64,000 bases of DNA from Eutypa lata (Eukaryota; Ascomycota; Sordariomycetes; Xylariales; Diatrypaceae). Below are positions 11,659-20,797 of the stretch, piece after piece. Numbering within the stretch: the stretch's first letter is position 1; every line of letters starts with the position of its first letter. The notes beneath the pieces were generated by a model that had not been told where the DNA came from, made no database searches, and worked only from the letters and a program-made list of their open reading frames with translations. Location: the NCBI GenBank assembly GCA_022661535.1, contig JAKULF010000004.1, forward strand, positions 4,030,001 through 4,094,000, written 5' to 3'. Made by a program: the position numbers and the translations under genes.

Positions 11659-13116
11659 TCATTCCGGTGAATTATGACCCTCCAATCGAGCGTGATATCT
11701 CCTGCGGGTCTCCTCAACCATCCCAGTAACATCGAAATCCCATATCTTCTTTTGACGGGCCGCGATCTCGGCCTGTAACTTGACCGGGTCGCTCCCGCTG
11801 CCGGGGTACATCCACTCGTAGATATCCCCAGTCTCTCTCGAGCTGCGCACCAGCCACTGCGTCCGCTCGTATCTCACGTCGTTGAACGCACTTAGCGCCG
11901 CCACAACCGCCTGCTTCCGACCGGCTACCGGTGCGTCCGCCGCCATCCCTAGCCCTGTAGCTAGCGCTAGCGCGTCTTCGATTCCGAACCCGGCTCCGGC
12001 TCCGTGGTGCGGGGAGCTAGCGTGCGCCGCGTCCCCCGCTAGACAGACCCGCCCTTGCGCGTACCACGGCGCGGGGTGCTCCGCAGTGTCGAAGATGCCC
12101 CACGTCATGGGCGCCTCGGGTATCAGCGCGACGAGGGCGCGCACCTCGGGACGCCAGCCCTCGAGGCGCGACACGACGTCCTCGCGACGCCCGGGACGGG
12201 TCATGCGGGACACGGCGACGTCGCCGTCATCTTCTTCTTTTTCTTCCCCGGACCCGGACCAGGGCCCGTCATCGGTTATGAAGAGCACCACGTTCAGGAG
12301 CGTGTGCTGCGCTACGGGGTAGCTGAGGATGTGGGCGCCCGGTCCCTGGTGCATGCAGTGGTTGTGCGGTTTGGTGGGACCGAGGGCCGACTCCGCGGCT
12401 GCCATCGGCACTACAGCGCGGTAGCACGTCTTGTGCGTGTAGGAGGGTCGGGTGGCTTGCGGGTCGATGGTCGAGAGGAGCTGCTGGCGTACGCGCGAGC
12501 GGATGCCGTCGCATCCGATGAGGACTTCGCATTTTGCGGTGGTTTCGTCTGCGAAGCGCAGTGTCACTGGCTTGTTCGAGTCGTTCGAGTCGTCGTAGCT
12601 GACCAGTTCCTTGTTAAAATGGACAATGCCAGGAGGCAGGGCCTTCGCTAGCTCATCGAGGAAGTGAGATCGCAGGCAACTCCACCAAGCCATCTTAGCG
12701 CTAGACATCCGGAACAACAACGTCTTCTCGTCTGACGCAGGAGTAGAGGAGGCCGCATCTTCGTCGTCGTCGCTTTGGTGGTAGCCATCCCAGTAGTTGT
12801 CGGTCGCATGCAGGTTCTCGTTGGCGACTTTTCTCAAGGACGCGATGACGGCTGGACCCAGTTGTTTCATACACTCCTGGGCAACGCCCGTGAAGGCGAA
12901 GCCGGCGCCAATCTCGTGGAAATCGGAGGCTCGCTCGTACACGGCGACGCGCACGCCGCGCTCGACGAGGCCCAGAGCTAGAATTATGCCTACGATGCCG
13001 CCACCCACGATGGCTACCGCGAGCCTTGTCTCGTCTTCCGTCGCATCGCCATCGCTGCCACGTTGGGCGCCAAGGCTGTCGTCAGCGAAGATTGCTTGTT
13101 CGGTATTGGCCGGCAT
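11659..13116 (-). CDS. FAD-dependent monooxygenase, dearomatising hydroxylase type
   Basis: Group A flavin monooxygenase (salicylate hydroxylase-like), single exon, 485 aa. FAD-binding GGGIVG is at 38-43, the ERAS segment with the ribose-binding acid at about 61, the DG motif CDGIRSR at 202-208, and GDAAH at 361-365. Overall layout and the end of the protein (FNDVRYERTQW, KKIWDFD) resemble TropB, SorbC and AzaH. These enzymes hydroxylate and dearomatise phenolic aldehydes made by reductive-release NR-PKSs. In TropB an Arg and a Tyr position the phenolate; the matching places here appear to be Arg233 in CYRAVV and Tyr266 in LSYPVA, by eye alignment. An acidic insertion (about 285-300) is unusual. 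It lies 980 bp upstream of the PKS on the same strand, so action on the PKS product is the natural reading. A general salicylate-type hydroxylase remains possible. Confidence 0.88.
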   Translation of the reverse strand: MPANTEQAIFADDSLGAQRGSDGDATEDETRLAVAIVGGGIVGIILALGLVERGVRVAVYERASDFHEIGAGFAFTGVAQECMKQLGPAVIASLRKVANENLHATDNYWDGYHQSDDDEDAASSTPASDEKTLLFRMSSAKMAWWSCLRSHFLDELAKALPPGIVHFNKELVSYDDSNDSNKPVTLRFADETTAKCEVLIGCDGIRSRVRQQLLSTIDPQATRPSYTHKTCYRAVVPMAAAESALGPTKPHNHCMHQGPGAHILSYPVAQHTLLNVVLFITDDGPWSGSGEEKEEDDGDVAVSRMTRPGRREDVVSRLEGWRPEVRALVALIPEAPMTWGIFDTAEHPAPWYAQGRVCLAGDAAHASSPHHGAGAGFGIEDALALATGLGMAADAPVAGRKQAVVAALSAFNDVRYERTQWLVRSSRETGDIYEWMYPGSGSDPVKLQAEIAARQKKIWDFDVTGMVEETRRRYHARLEGHNSPE

Positions 13117-13904
13117 CTTCGGAAGGATCCAGGAGACATCGTTTTGCCTCTTTCATTCTCCCTGCTGCTGTTGGAGATAACCGCGTAAATCTATCATTTT
13201 CGTTCGGTCCATTTTCGGCCGTTATCCGTAAAGTTAGGTATCGCGTCAGCTGCACGTATAGCCAGGGGACAAGGGTAGGTAGGATACCAGGGCCCGCCCG
13301 GAGTATTTTTACTCCTACCTGTTGCCCTACTGCTTACCGAACATTAGGAGCCCTGCAGAATTCACACGGAATCCATCCGTATGGGGCGATCATTCTAGGG
13401 AAGTGCGAGCCAGGAACTTGAAAGCAAGACGTACTGCAGGACAATCGGAGAAGACCTTTTTTGTTACCCCGGATACCGGTTTTCTTGAAGATCTTCCTCA
13501 TTTGTATGTAGGTTATCATGGATACTATATACTGGATATGAAGATATGTATCCGGGATCCCAAAATTAGAAGATACTTGTGGGATATTTGGTGGGATAGC
13601 AAAGTAGTGGCTTAGGGCCACCAGGTCAAACGGAGGAATGCAGGTGTCGGACGTCACCATTCGGCGTTTGTAGCCGGAATGGCACCCAAATAGCTAGATT
13701 CTTGACCTAGATATTCCTGACAATACATAAGCTTCCTGAGACCAGTAATATGACCCCTAACTCTCCACAATACTATAACATAGTTTCGACTCCAAGTTTA
13801 GCAGATCTCCATGCCACTCATTATTATTACCTGGATAACTATGTAGGCTATCGACACAACGTATTAAAGTATGTACTTGAAATGAATAAAGAAATCTATG
13901 TAGA
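13117..13904. promoter_or_regulatory. FAD monooxygenase upstream region (gene-free)
   Basis: About 0.8 kb holding the monooxygenase promoter and the 3' flank of the lipase gene. Short ORFs here have no recognisable similarity. No clear regulatory motif was seen. Confidence 0.45.
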
Positions 13905-15203
13905 TTAAGCAGAGGCGTCCACCGTGACATTTTTGACCTTACATCCACACGAATGCGGTACATAGGATTCATTAAAGATGCTCCATAGCCAACCCAATGC
14001 CCTGCCCTTTCCATTGTTGATCTCAGACACATGAGTGCCGATCGTGTTCCTTTCGTACGTGATATCCGCGCCAACATCGCAGTACTTCTTGATCAGCGCA
14101 TCCGTCTGGACGATCGGGCAATATTGATCGCCGATCGCCTTGTAGACGAACATAGGGATGGCCGGAGCGCCGTGGTAGCCGAGCCTCGTCTCCCTGTTGA
14201 ACACCCTTTGGAGGATGGGCGCTTTCAGGTCCGACGCCCCGCCTATGAAGTAGCTATACATATCCTGACCAGCGAAGAACGCCGTCGCGTTGGCGAGGAC
14301 GAGCTTCTTGATCTGCAAGAAGTCGCTCGCGGTCTCCGGGCGCAGCCGCGATCGCACGTACGCATCCGCTTCGGGGTACTGCACCGTCACGCCCATGATG
14401 ACAGATGCCATGTGGCCGGCGAGCGGGGTCTTGTTCATCAGGTCGAAGTCGGCCGCGATATCGTCGACGACGCCGCCCACCACGGCGCCGCTGATCTTGA
14501 GCTCGGGCGCGTACTGCACCTGTAGCTCGGCGGCGGACTCGGTGGCGATGCTGCCGCCGCTGTAGCCCCAAAGAGCCACGGTGATGTCGCCGGCGCCTGT
14601 TAGGCGCGCTAGGTTGAAGACGGCGCGTTGTGCATCGAGCGTCGCATGGCCGGCCTGAACGCTGGCGCCGAACGCGGCAGTGGGGCCTTCGTAGTCCGGC
14701 GTGTTGATGATCCAGCCTTGGCCGAGGAGGTCGTTGACGAAAGAGGCATCGGAGGGGAGACCGAGCTGGTCGGGGAGCTGAGAGGCCTCGTGGAAGACGA
14801 GGTAAGACGGGCTGGAGTCAATGGCGGCTGAGTCGTAGGCGAACTGGTAGGACAGCACGGCCTTGCTGCCCGAGGGCGACACGTAAGTCGAAGTGGGGAT
14901 CAAGAGCGTCGTCACGGCCCAGGAGGGCTGGTACCGAGTGTCCGTAGTGCGGTATAGTATGTTGTAGGCGGCCGTCAGGTTGCCGAGAGCAGCGGGGAGA
15001 TCCCCTGGCGCGCTGCGGATCCGGAGGATGGTGCCGGGCTCAGTGGACTCAAAGTCGTCCGGCGCCGCGTACCATGGATCTTGGCTCGGGGGTAGCGGTA
15101 ATGAAGTGGAGCCCAAGTCCGCCTGGCCGAAGAAAATCTGGGCGCCGGCCTGCTGCGGCACGGCGCACAGGCTAGATAGCCAAGTCAAGGGGCGCATTCT
15201 CAT
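13905..15203 (-). CDS. secretory lipase (LIP family, CalA-like)
   Basis: Fungal secretory lipase family (Pfam secretory lipase type, like Candida LIP proteins and lipase A), an alpha/beta-hydrolase acting on esters. The start at 15203 (or 15197) gives 432 aa and puts a signal-peptide-like stretch at the N-terminus, MRMRPLTWLSSLCAVPQQAG; the frame stays open to 15281 upstream, but that longer start would bury the signal. The nucleophile elbow is GYSGG in WGYSGGSIATES. The catalytic acid is probably Asp in AIGDQYCP and the base His in GTHVSE near the end, the usual order for the family. It sits between the monooxygenase and the acyltransferase on the same strand, so it is a candidate tailoring or self-handling hydrolase, but a purely digestive lipase is equally possible from sequence. 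Confidence 0.85.
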   Translation of the reverse strand: MRMRPLTWLSSLCAVPQQAGAQIFFGQADLGSTSLPLPPSQDPWYAAPDDFESTEPGTILRIRSAPGDLPAALGNLTAAYNILYRTTDTRYQPSWAVTTLLIPTSTYVSPSGSKAVLSYQFAYDSAAIDSSPSYLVFHEASQLPDQLGLPSDASFVNDLLGQGWIINTPDYEGPTAAFGASVQAGHATLDAQRAVFNLARLTGAGDITVALWGYSGGSIATESAAELQVQYAPELKISGAVVGGVVDDIAADFDLMNKTPLAGHMASVIMGVTVQYPEADAYVRSRLRPETASDFLQIKKLVLANATAFFAGQDMYSYFIGGASDLKAPILQRVFNRETRLGYHGAPAIPMFVYKAIGDQYCPIVQTDALIKKYCDVGADITYERNTIGTHVSEINNGKGRALGWLWSIFNESYVPHSCGCKVKNVTVDASA

Positions 15204-16593
15204 CAGTGTGCAACTTTGGTGGTCAAGCGCAGATGTAACCTCAACATAGACTGGTTCCTTCTGTTGTCTCTGCCACTGCACCTGCTGCAGTTTATCGATC
15301 CTTTAGTTAGCGTGATGTGGAAAGAGGAGGGTGCACAGAAGAGTCAAGCTATCGATCCATGGTAGTTAGTTGGCAGGTAGGATGGCGGGATGGAGTGAGA
15401 ATAAACTGAGATGCCTACTCAATTCGAACAATCGGAGAAGCTTGGTATTATACTGGCCAGCTACTGGTTGGATAATACACATTAACTCTACATGGGTTCT
15501 TTAAATTGTCACCCACTAGCTTGGCAGGTCTCTTACATGGTCATTTATTGTTTGCTATTTAGTTACCTACCTTCGTGTTCCGTACGTCGCCACGTAACTA
15601 ACTACATGTTTACATACCTATTACCCATCAACTCCGGGGTCTTACGCAATGCACAGTGATTAGTTCGGTTACTCCGCGTTCGCCGCAGGTTTACATTAGG
15701 GAGAGTTGCATCCTGGTCTCGACAAGGTAATGATCCGTTGGTAGACATGGCCAATCAGTCCCCTGGCACGTGGAGAATTGGACGCCGCTCAAAAGGCCTC
15801 ATTAGGTAAAATATAATCCTCGCCTCACCTGAACTGCGGGGGGTTTCCAGCTGATTACTACATTTAGTGTATACGACGTCAAATGCTTGAATCAAAGTCA
15901 AGACTGATCGCATACTCACAGTATAGCCATTCAAAATACGCGTTGATATACTTTCTTAACTATAGTTATGTTGTATGAAAAGCTATATATCTCCGGATAT
16001 CATAGATTCTTATGTAGGCGTAGTAGTATCGGGGATATGACTATTACTTGTCGTGCGATGGAGAAAGGCTCATGGCATCGAAGGTAAACGAAGCACAACC
16101 AGGCAACTACTTAATCTTGATGGTCATACTCTAAGCGACGAAGAGACTCGAATAGTGTAGACCCTTACGCAATGTACATAATCTCATACGGGCTGTTAGC
16201 AAAAGCTTTAGATACTCGTGACATTAAGAAACGGGCCTTTACCAAAATGAAGAAAAATGAACCGAGAAACCATGTAAAAGAACAGAGAGGTGAGATTAAC
16301 TCGAACTCGCCGGGTAGTTAATGCAACAGAATCTTCCATACTTCCATTCTTCCATACTTCCATACTTCCATACTTCCATACTTCCATACTTCCATACTTC
16401 CATACTTCCATACTTCCATACTTCCATACCGGGCCTCTTGACTTCACTGCCTATATATATCATACACGGGCATTGTATACAGTCAAAATAAGGAAGGTAA
16501 GAGTGAAAACATGCAGTATAACTAGAGGCGTCTTGTTTCAGGTAGGCGCATATTGTAATTATTCAAAAGCGACACAGGGCTACTACATACATA
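15204..16593. promoter_or_regulatory. lipase upstream region (gene-free)
   Basis: About 1.4 kb between the lipase start and the acyltransferase stop, both minus strand. It holds the lipase promoter and the 12-copy tandem repeat listed separately. ORFs over the repeat only read its periodic sequence. Nothing else recognisable. Confidence 0.45.
16333..16428. repeat. tandem repeat, 12 copies of an 8-bp unit
   Basis: Twelve head-to-tail copies of CTTCCATA fill 96 bp. Only the second copy differs (last base T instead of A). The near-perfect identity suggests recent slippage expansion. It lies 165 bp past the acyltransferase stop and about 1.1 kb upstream of the lipase start. Confidence 0.97.
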
Positions 16594-17976
16594 CTACAAC
16601 CTAGAGCGCTCAGGCCTGCCAGCACTCTTCACATATCGGCTCCATTCCGAATCCCTGCCTAGCCCATCTAGATCCTCCCGCGTCAGGCACAAGACGATCT
16701 GGACCTCTCTGTCGTTGTCGGAAGGGAAAAAGTACATGCATCCCGGGATGCTTGCGCCATCCGGCTTCCGGAAGAACCTGGACTCGCCTAGCATCCCCAT
16801 GCGAAGCGGTGGCCTCTTCGCCCAACCGAGAAGCGACGTCCCACCCACGTCCGTTTCTGGGTTATGCAGCCCACCGTACAATAGCGTAGACTTGTCCGCT
16901 ACGCCCGCCATGAACGTCGCGCAGCTCCTCACACTCCATTCCGTCCTAACGTCATCTAAATCCTGCCTGAGCAGCCCTGCCAGCTTCGCTAGAGAGCTGC
17001 CCACTACCTCACCCATTGCGAGTCTCGTCGCTGCGTGAAGCATCATGTGTCCGAGGTACTCGGTAGATAGCCCCATGGCAGGCCGCCCGCTCACAGCACG
17101 CCCGAACTTGGATACTTGCTCGGCGCGACACCGGCCCGACCCCAGTCTCACGGCACAGATCCGCTGCCAGCAGAAGGCAGATAGCGCATCATCCGATGAT
17201 ATTAGTGCTGCTGTTGTCGAGCTCGCCTGTGCCTTGATGCTGGTAAGGACAGATCGCGTCATCCGGAACACGCACCATTCCGTCGCTGGCGGCGGTCCTA
17301 GAGGCCATGGATCGGGGCGCAGGAGGTGACTGTAATCCTTTACCGGCGTGTCTGGCGACAACAGTGGTATGACGTGCGTTCGGGCAGCATTGGCGGTCCG
17401 GATGGCCTCGTTGGAGATCTCGCCGCCGCTCATGAGGGTGCCGAGGTGTTCCCAGAGCTGCATCAGGCCGATGCCATCGATCATGTTATGGTGAGCGGAC
17501 ATGACGACCAAGACACCCCCAGAAATGAAGACAGCGCGCAGTCCCATCACAGGCACTAGGGAGAGGCCGTGCGGCTGCGGTAAGCCGGGGCATGGGACGA
17601 GATGATCGGGCTCAAGGCTTGCCATTGGGCACCCCGTTGCGAGAAGCGTGGCAAGTGAGGAGAGCTCCGCATCCTTGTCTACGCGAGTTACCTTGTTGGG
17701 CGGGGCAGACGCCGGCCAGGGAATCGATTTTATGAAACCCGATGCCCCGGGCCCGGCATCGATTGTGACGACTTGCTCGGCTAGCCAAGGAACCTTGGTA
17801 GTGAGTTTGTCGAATGCCGCTTGGAGGGCTGCGAGAACGCTATCCCGGGATGTAGATTGGGCCACTTCAAAGCCGCGGAGACAGTGCGTGTATCCGTTCA
17901 GGAAGGGGAACTGCGAGATGACATCCTGGTAGATATCGTAGTCCTGCCCTGTACCTGTCTCGCCCTGCTCTGCCAT
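16594..17976 (-). CDS. BAHD/trichothecene-3-O-acetyltransferase-like acyltransferase
   Basis: CoA-dependent O-acyltransferase of the fungal transferase superfamily, single exon. The frame opens at 18006 (470 aa), but the Met at 17976 (460 aa) is the better start because family similarity begins near there. The catalytic HxxxD motif is intact as AHHNMIDG at about 171-178 of the longer form. The central and C-terminal parts (LGWAKRPPLRMGM, FFPSDN) fit the family, although the DFGWG motif is only loosely matched. In azaphilone clusters enzymes of this kind esterify a hydroxyl group created by the dearomatising monooxygenase, which fits the neighbouring gene. The acyl donor cannot be read from sequence. 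It is divergent from the MFS gene, sharing about 0.74 kb of upstream DNA. Confidence 0.87.
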   Translation of the reverse strand: MAEQGETGTGQDYDIYQDVISQFPFLNGYTHCLRGFEVAQSTSRDSVLAALQAAFDKLTTKVPWLAEQVVTIDAGPGASGFIKSIPWPASAPPNKVTRVDKDAELSSLATLLATGCPMASLEPDHLVPCPGLPQPHGLSLVPVMGLRAVFISGGVLVVMSAHHNMIDGIGLMQLWEHLGTLMSGGEISNEAIRTANAARTHVIPLLSPDTPVKDYSHLLRPDPWPLGPPPATEWCVFRMTRSVLTSIKAQASSTTAALISSDDALSAFCWQRICAVRLGSGRCRAEQVSKFGRAVSGRPAMGLSTEYLGHMMLHAATRLAMGEVVGSSLAKLAGLLRQDLDDVRTEWSVRSCATFMAGVADKSTLLYGGLHNPETDVGGTSLLGWAKRPPLRMGMLGESRFFRKPDGASIPGCMYFFPSDNDREVQIVLCLTREDLDGLGRDSEWSRYVKSAGRPERSRL

Positions 17977-18006
17977 CGTAGAATTCACGATGGATTTTAG
18001 TCCCAA

Positions 18007-18742
18007 ATATTAAAAAAAAAAAAGAGTACAAGCAAGACATAGAAGTTTACAGGTTGCGTCTCAAGGAGGTAAGATTCATCTCCAACGACTTCTCGCCCAT
18101 CGGACTACACCACGTATTTCTCGTCGCTCACCGAGGGCTACGCATCTAGAGGACGGTGAAGACGTGCCCCGCTACATACTCCAACATGAGCGGATCCGCA
18201 TACTTCGTAGAACGCGGTTGATTCCGTCTAAGAATAGCAAGTTGCATGACTAAAAAGCTGCTCGGTACAATACCATAGTGTGATGCGGATCCCCAGGTGC
18301 CGTACAACGTTGTACTCCGATCTGCTCGGACTCGGCAACATATGTATTTTGGTTGATCATCATCCTGCTGCATTAGCGTTAGGTATTAACACTTCCGATC
18401 TTGACACCCAGGGTGCTTACATACATACCTATGTAGTTAGCTAGGTATTGTGCCGTAGGACTCGGGGTGGGAACCAACAGGGGGTGCGTAAAAGACCCCT
18501 CCACAATGCAATGGGGGTCCCACAGCACCAGGCTGCTCCAGGATAGGAAGGCATCCAGAGGAAGATATGTGACTACAAGATAAGGTTTTTTTGAAGACTG
18601 ATTTTACATTACATGAGTTGAGTGCCTATCCTTAGTCTAGTTGTCATGACAGCTTCAAGGCAAACGCCTTCGGGTAACGACCACGGCTAAAATATCGTCT
18701 CAACCCCGTCGCCTAGGCTCAGAGGAGAACATCGCATTAGCC
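18007..18742. promoter_or_regulatory. divergent promoter between acyltransferase and MFS transporter
   Basis: About 736 bp separates two genes read away from each other, so it should contain both promoters. A palindromic TCG-N5-CGA site, the AflR-type consensus, is at 18124-18134. A 75-codon minus ORF at 18146-18373 has no recognisable similarity and is probably chance. Confidence 0.5.
18124..18134. promoter_or_regulatory. possible AflR-type binding site TCG-N5-CGA
   Basis: TCGCTCACCGA matches TCG-N5-CGA exactly, about 120-150 bp upstream of the acyltransferase start. An AflR-like regulator is encoded at 35.6 kb. A single such match in a region this size is expected by chance roughly one time in five or six, so this is only a candidate. 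Confidence 0.25.
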
Positions 18743-20797
18743 ATGTCTCCGGAAAACCAAGGATATGTGGCAGGCTCCAAGCTAGTGTTGATACTAGTAG
18801 CTGTCACTTTGACATATTTTTTGGTGATGTTGGACACTTCCATCGTGGCCACCGTAGGTCTCTAGACCAATTTGCTTCAACCCTCCCGTGCTCGAGTATC
18901 CACGAGCGGGTGATAATGTAAATTCTAGGCTATACCTCAAATCACGACCGAATTCCACTCTCTTTCAGAGGTAGGATGGTACGGGAGCGCCTATCAACTA
19001 GCCAGCTGCTCGCTGCAGCCCCTGAGCGGGAAGCTGTACACACATTTTAATATCAAGGTAGTTAGGTAGTCAACGTGCTCCTCATGATAGATATAGTCAG
19101 TCTGCAGTCTGGCTAACATGGCTTGTGTATTCACAGTGGACATATCTCGCTTTCTTCTTTGTTTTTCAACTAGGCTCCGTCCTCTGCGGCGCCGCCCAAA
19201 GCTCCGCTATGCTGACAGTCGGTCGAGCCGTCGCGGGCCTGGGCTCTTCCGGGCTCATGAACGGCTCCCTGACCATCTGGACGGTATCTGTGCCGCCCGC
19301 TAGACTCCCATCGCTCCAGGGAATGCTTGTATCTATCGGTCAGCTCGGCGTCGCCTGTGGGCCTTTGCTAGGCGGGGCTCTAACGCAGTACACGACTTGG
19401 CGCTGGTGTGAGTTGCTGCGCATCCCTATTTTCCCCGTCCTTTCGCTGAGAAACGGACATAAAAACTTTTCAGTAGCTAGATAGAAGCTGACTACCGGCT
19501 AGGTTTCTATCTCAACCTCCCTGTAGGTGCCATCGTAGCTGGACTTCTCGTGCTCACCCGCATTCCCGAGGGAACAGAGAAGGCAGGGTGTCATGCGTTG
19601 TTCAGCAGCGAGACGGTCCGTAAGCTCGACCTCTTCGGCTTAGCCATCTTCGTGCCGGCTGCCATCATGTTTTTCCTAGCGCTCGAGTTCGGCGGGAGCC
19701 GCTACGAGTGGGGTAGCGCCGCTGTCGTTGCCCTGTTATGCGCGGCGGGCGCCGCATTCACGGCATTTTTGGCCTGGGAGCACAGGAAAGGGGACGATGC
19801 TATGATACCATTTTCTCTGCTTCGCGTACGTGTCCAGTGGTGTGCTTCGTTGTTGATGTTTGGATTCCTGGGCATGAACTTTGTCGTTGCGTACTATCTA
19901 CCGATTTATCTCCAGGCAGTAAAAGGGGACTCTCCTTTCATGAGCGGTGTGCACAACTTGCCCATAATTATCAGCCAAGTTATCATGGTTTTGGTTGGTG
20001 GTTTTGTAGGCAAGTGCTTTGCTTTGAGGTTTACGGGCCCCTCACATCGGTATCGCTAATACACTACTTAGTACAAAGAATGGGTTATTACCTACCGTTC
20101 GTTCTGTGTGGTACCATTCTAGCCTCTGTAGGCTCGGGTCTTCTCTCAACGTTACAAGTGTCAACGGGCTCAAGGTTCTGGCTAGGATACCAGGTCGTAT
20201 ATGGACTTGGCGTAGGAATGGTCGTGCAAATGGTGAAATAACACTCCTGGCCCCACTTCCCGTATCCCCCTTTTCCGCCCCAAGCTAAGTAGATTCTTAT
20301 AATCAATTTCGCTAACGAATTTCCTACAGCCCTTTATAGCAATTCAAACCCTGACGCCACGTCTCAGGATTCCCTCGGCCCTAGCTATCCTCATCTTCAC
20401 ACAATACTTCGGCGCGGCCCTGTTCGTGACAGTCGCACAGAGCATCTTCAACAACAGCATGCGACGAACACTCCTCCAGTATGCCCCAGGACTTGACGCC
20501 GAGGAGATAATCACCGGTGGTGCCGCCTCTGTGCGTTCTTTAGCCACAGGGAAGCAGTTAGATGGGGTACTGGCTGCGTATGCGGTGAGCGTAGACCGTG
20601 TCATGTACCTCGCGGCTGCGCTCGGAGCCGCTTCGTTTTGTTTTGGCTGGGGACTTGGCTGGACGGATATTAGGAAGGTACATCGTCAAAATGCTTTAGA
20701 GGTTGAAGAAGAAAATAAGGTGTTGGAACAAAAGCCTGCGATGGATGACCTTGCCAGCGGGAGCGGTTCTACTAGCAACGTGGAGCGTGTAGGATAG
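18743..20797 (+). CDS. MFS drug/metabolite exporter (DHA2-like, 14 TM)
   Basis: Proton-coupled efflux pump of the plasma membrane, probably exporting the cluster product. Six exons are proposed: 18743-18853, 18929-19057, 19137-19407, 19503-20013, 20079-20232 and 20330-20797, summing to 547 aa. Each junction restores conserved family text: LDTSIVAT joins [23 protein letters not shown] joins [13 protein letters not shown] joins [10 protein letters not shown], and GGFVGK joins MGYYLPFVL. The motif [15 protein letters not shown] is the usual one of this subfamily. The fourth donor (GTGCTT) is weak and its border is the least sure. The C-terminal tail is acidic and hydrophilic, hence cytosolic. 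The gene follows the acyltransferase divergently and precedes a Zn2Cys6 regulator. Confidence 0.88.

Noticed and set aside
12055..12651. 198-codon plus-strand ORF over the monooxygenase
   Set aside because: Antisense to a well-supported flavoenzyme with intact motifs.
2495..13116. Tropolone (stipitatic acid-like) pathway from the PKS/monooxygenase pair
   Set aside because: The ring-expanding 2-oxoglutarate dioxygenase and the P450 needed for tropolones are not in the window.
16208..16604. ORFs with repeated YGSMEVWK- or FHTSILPY-like units
   Set aside because: They only translate the 8-bp tandem repeat.
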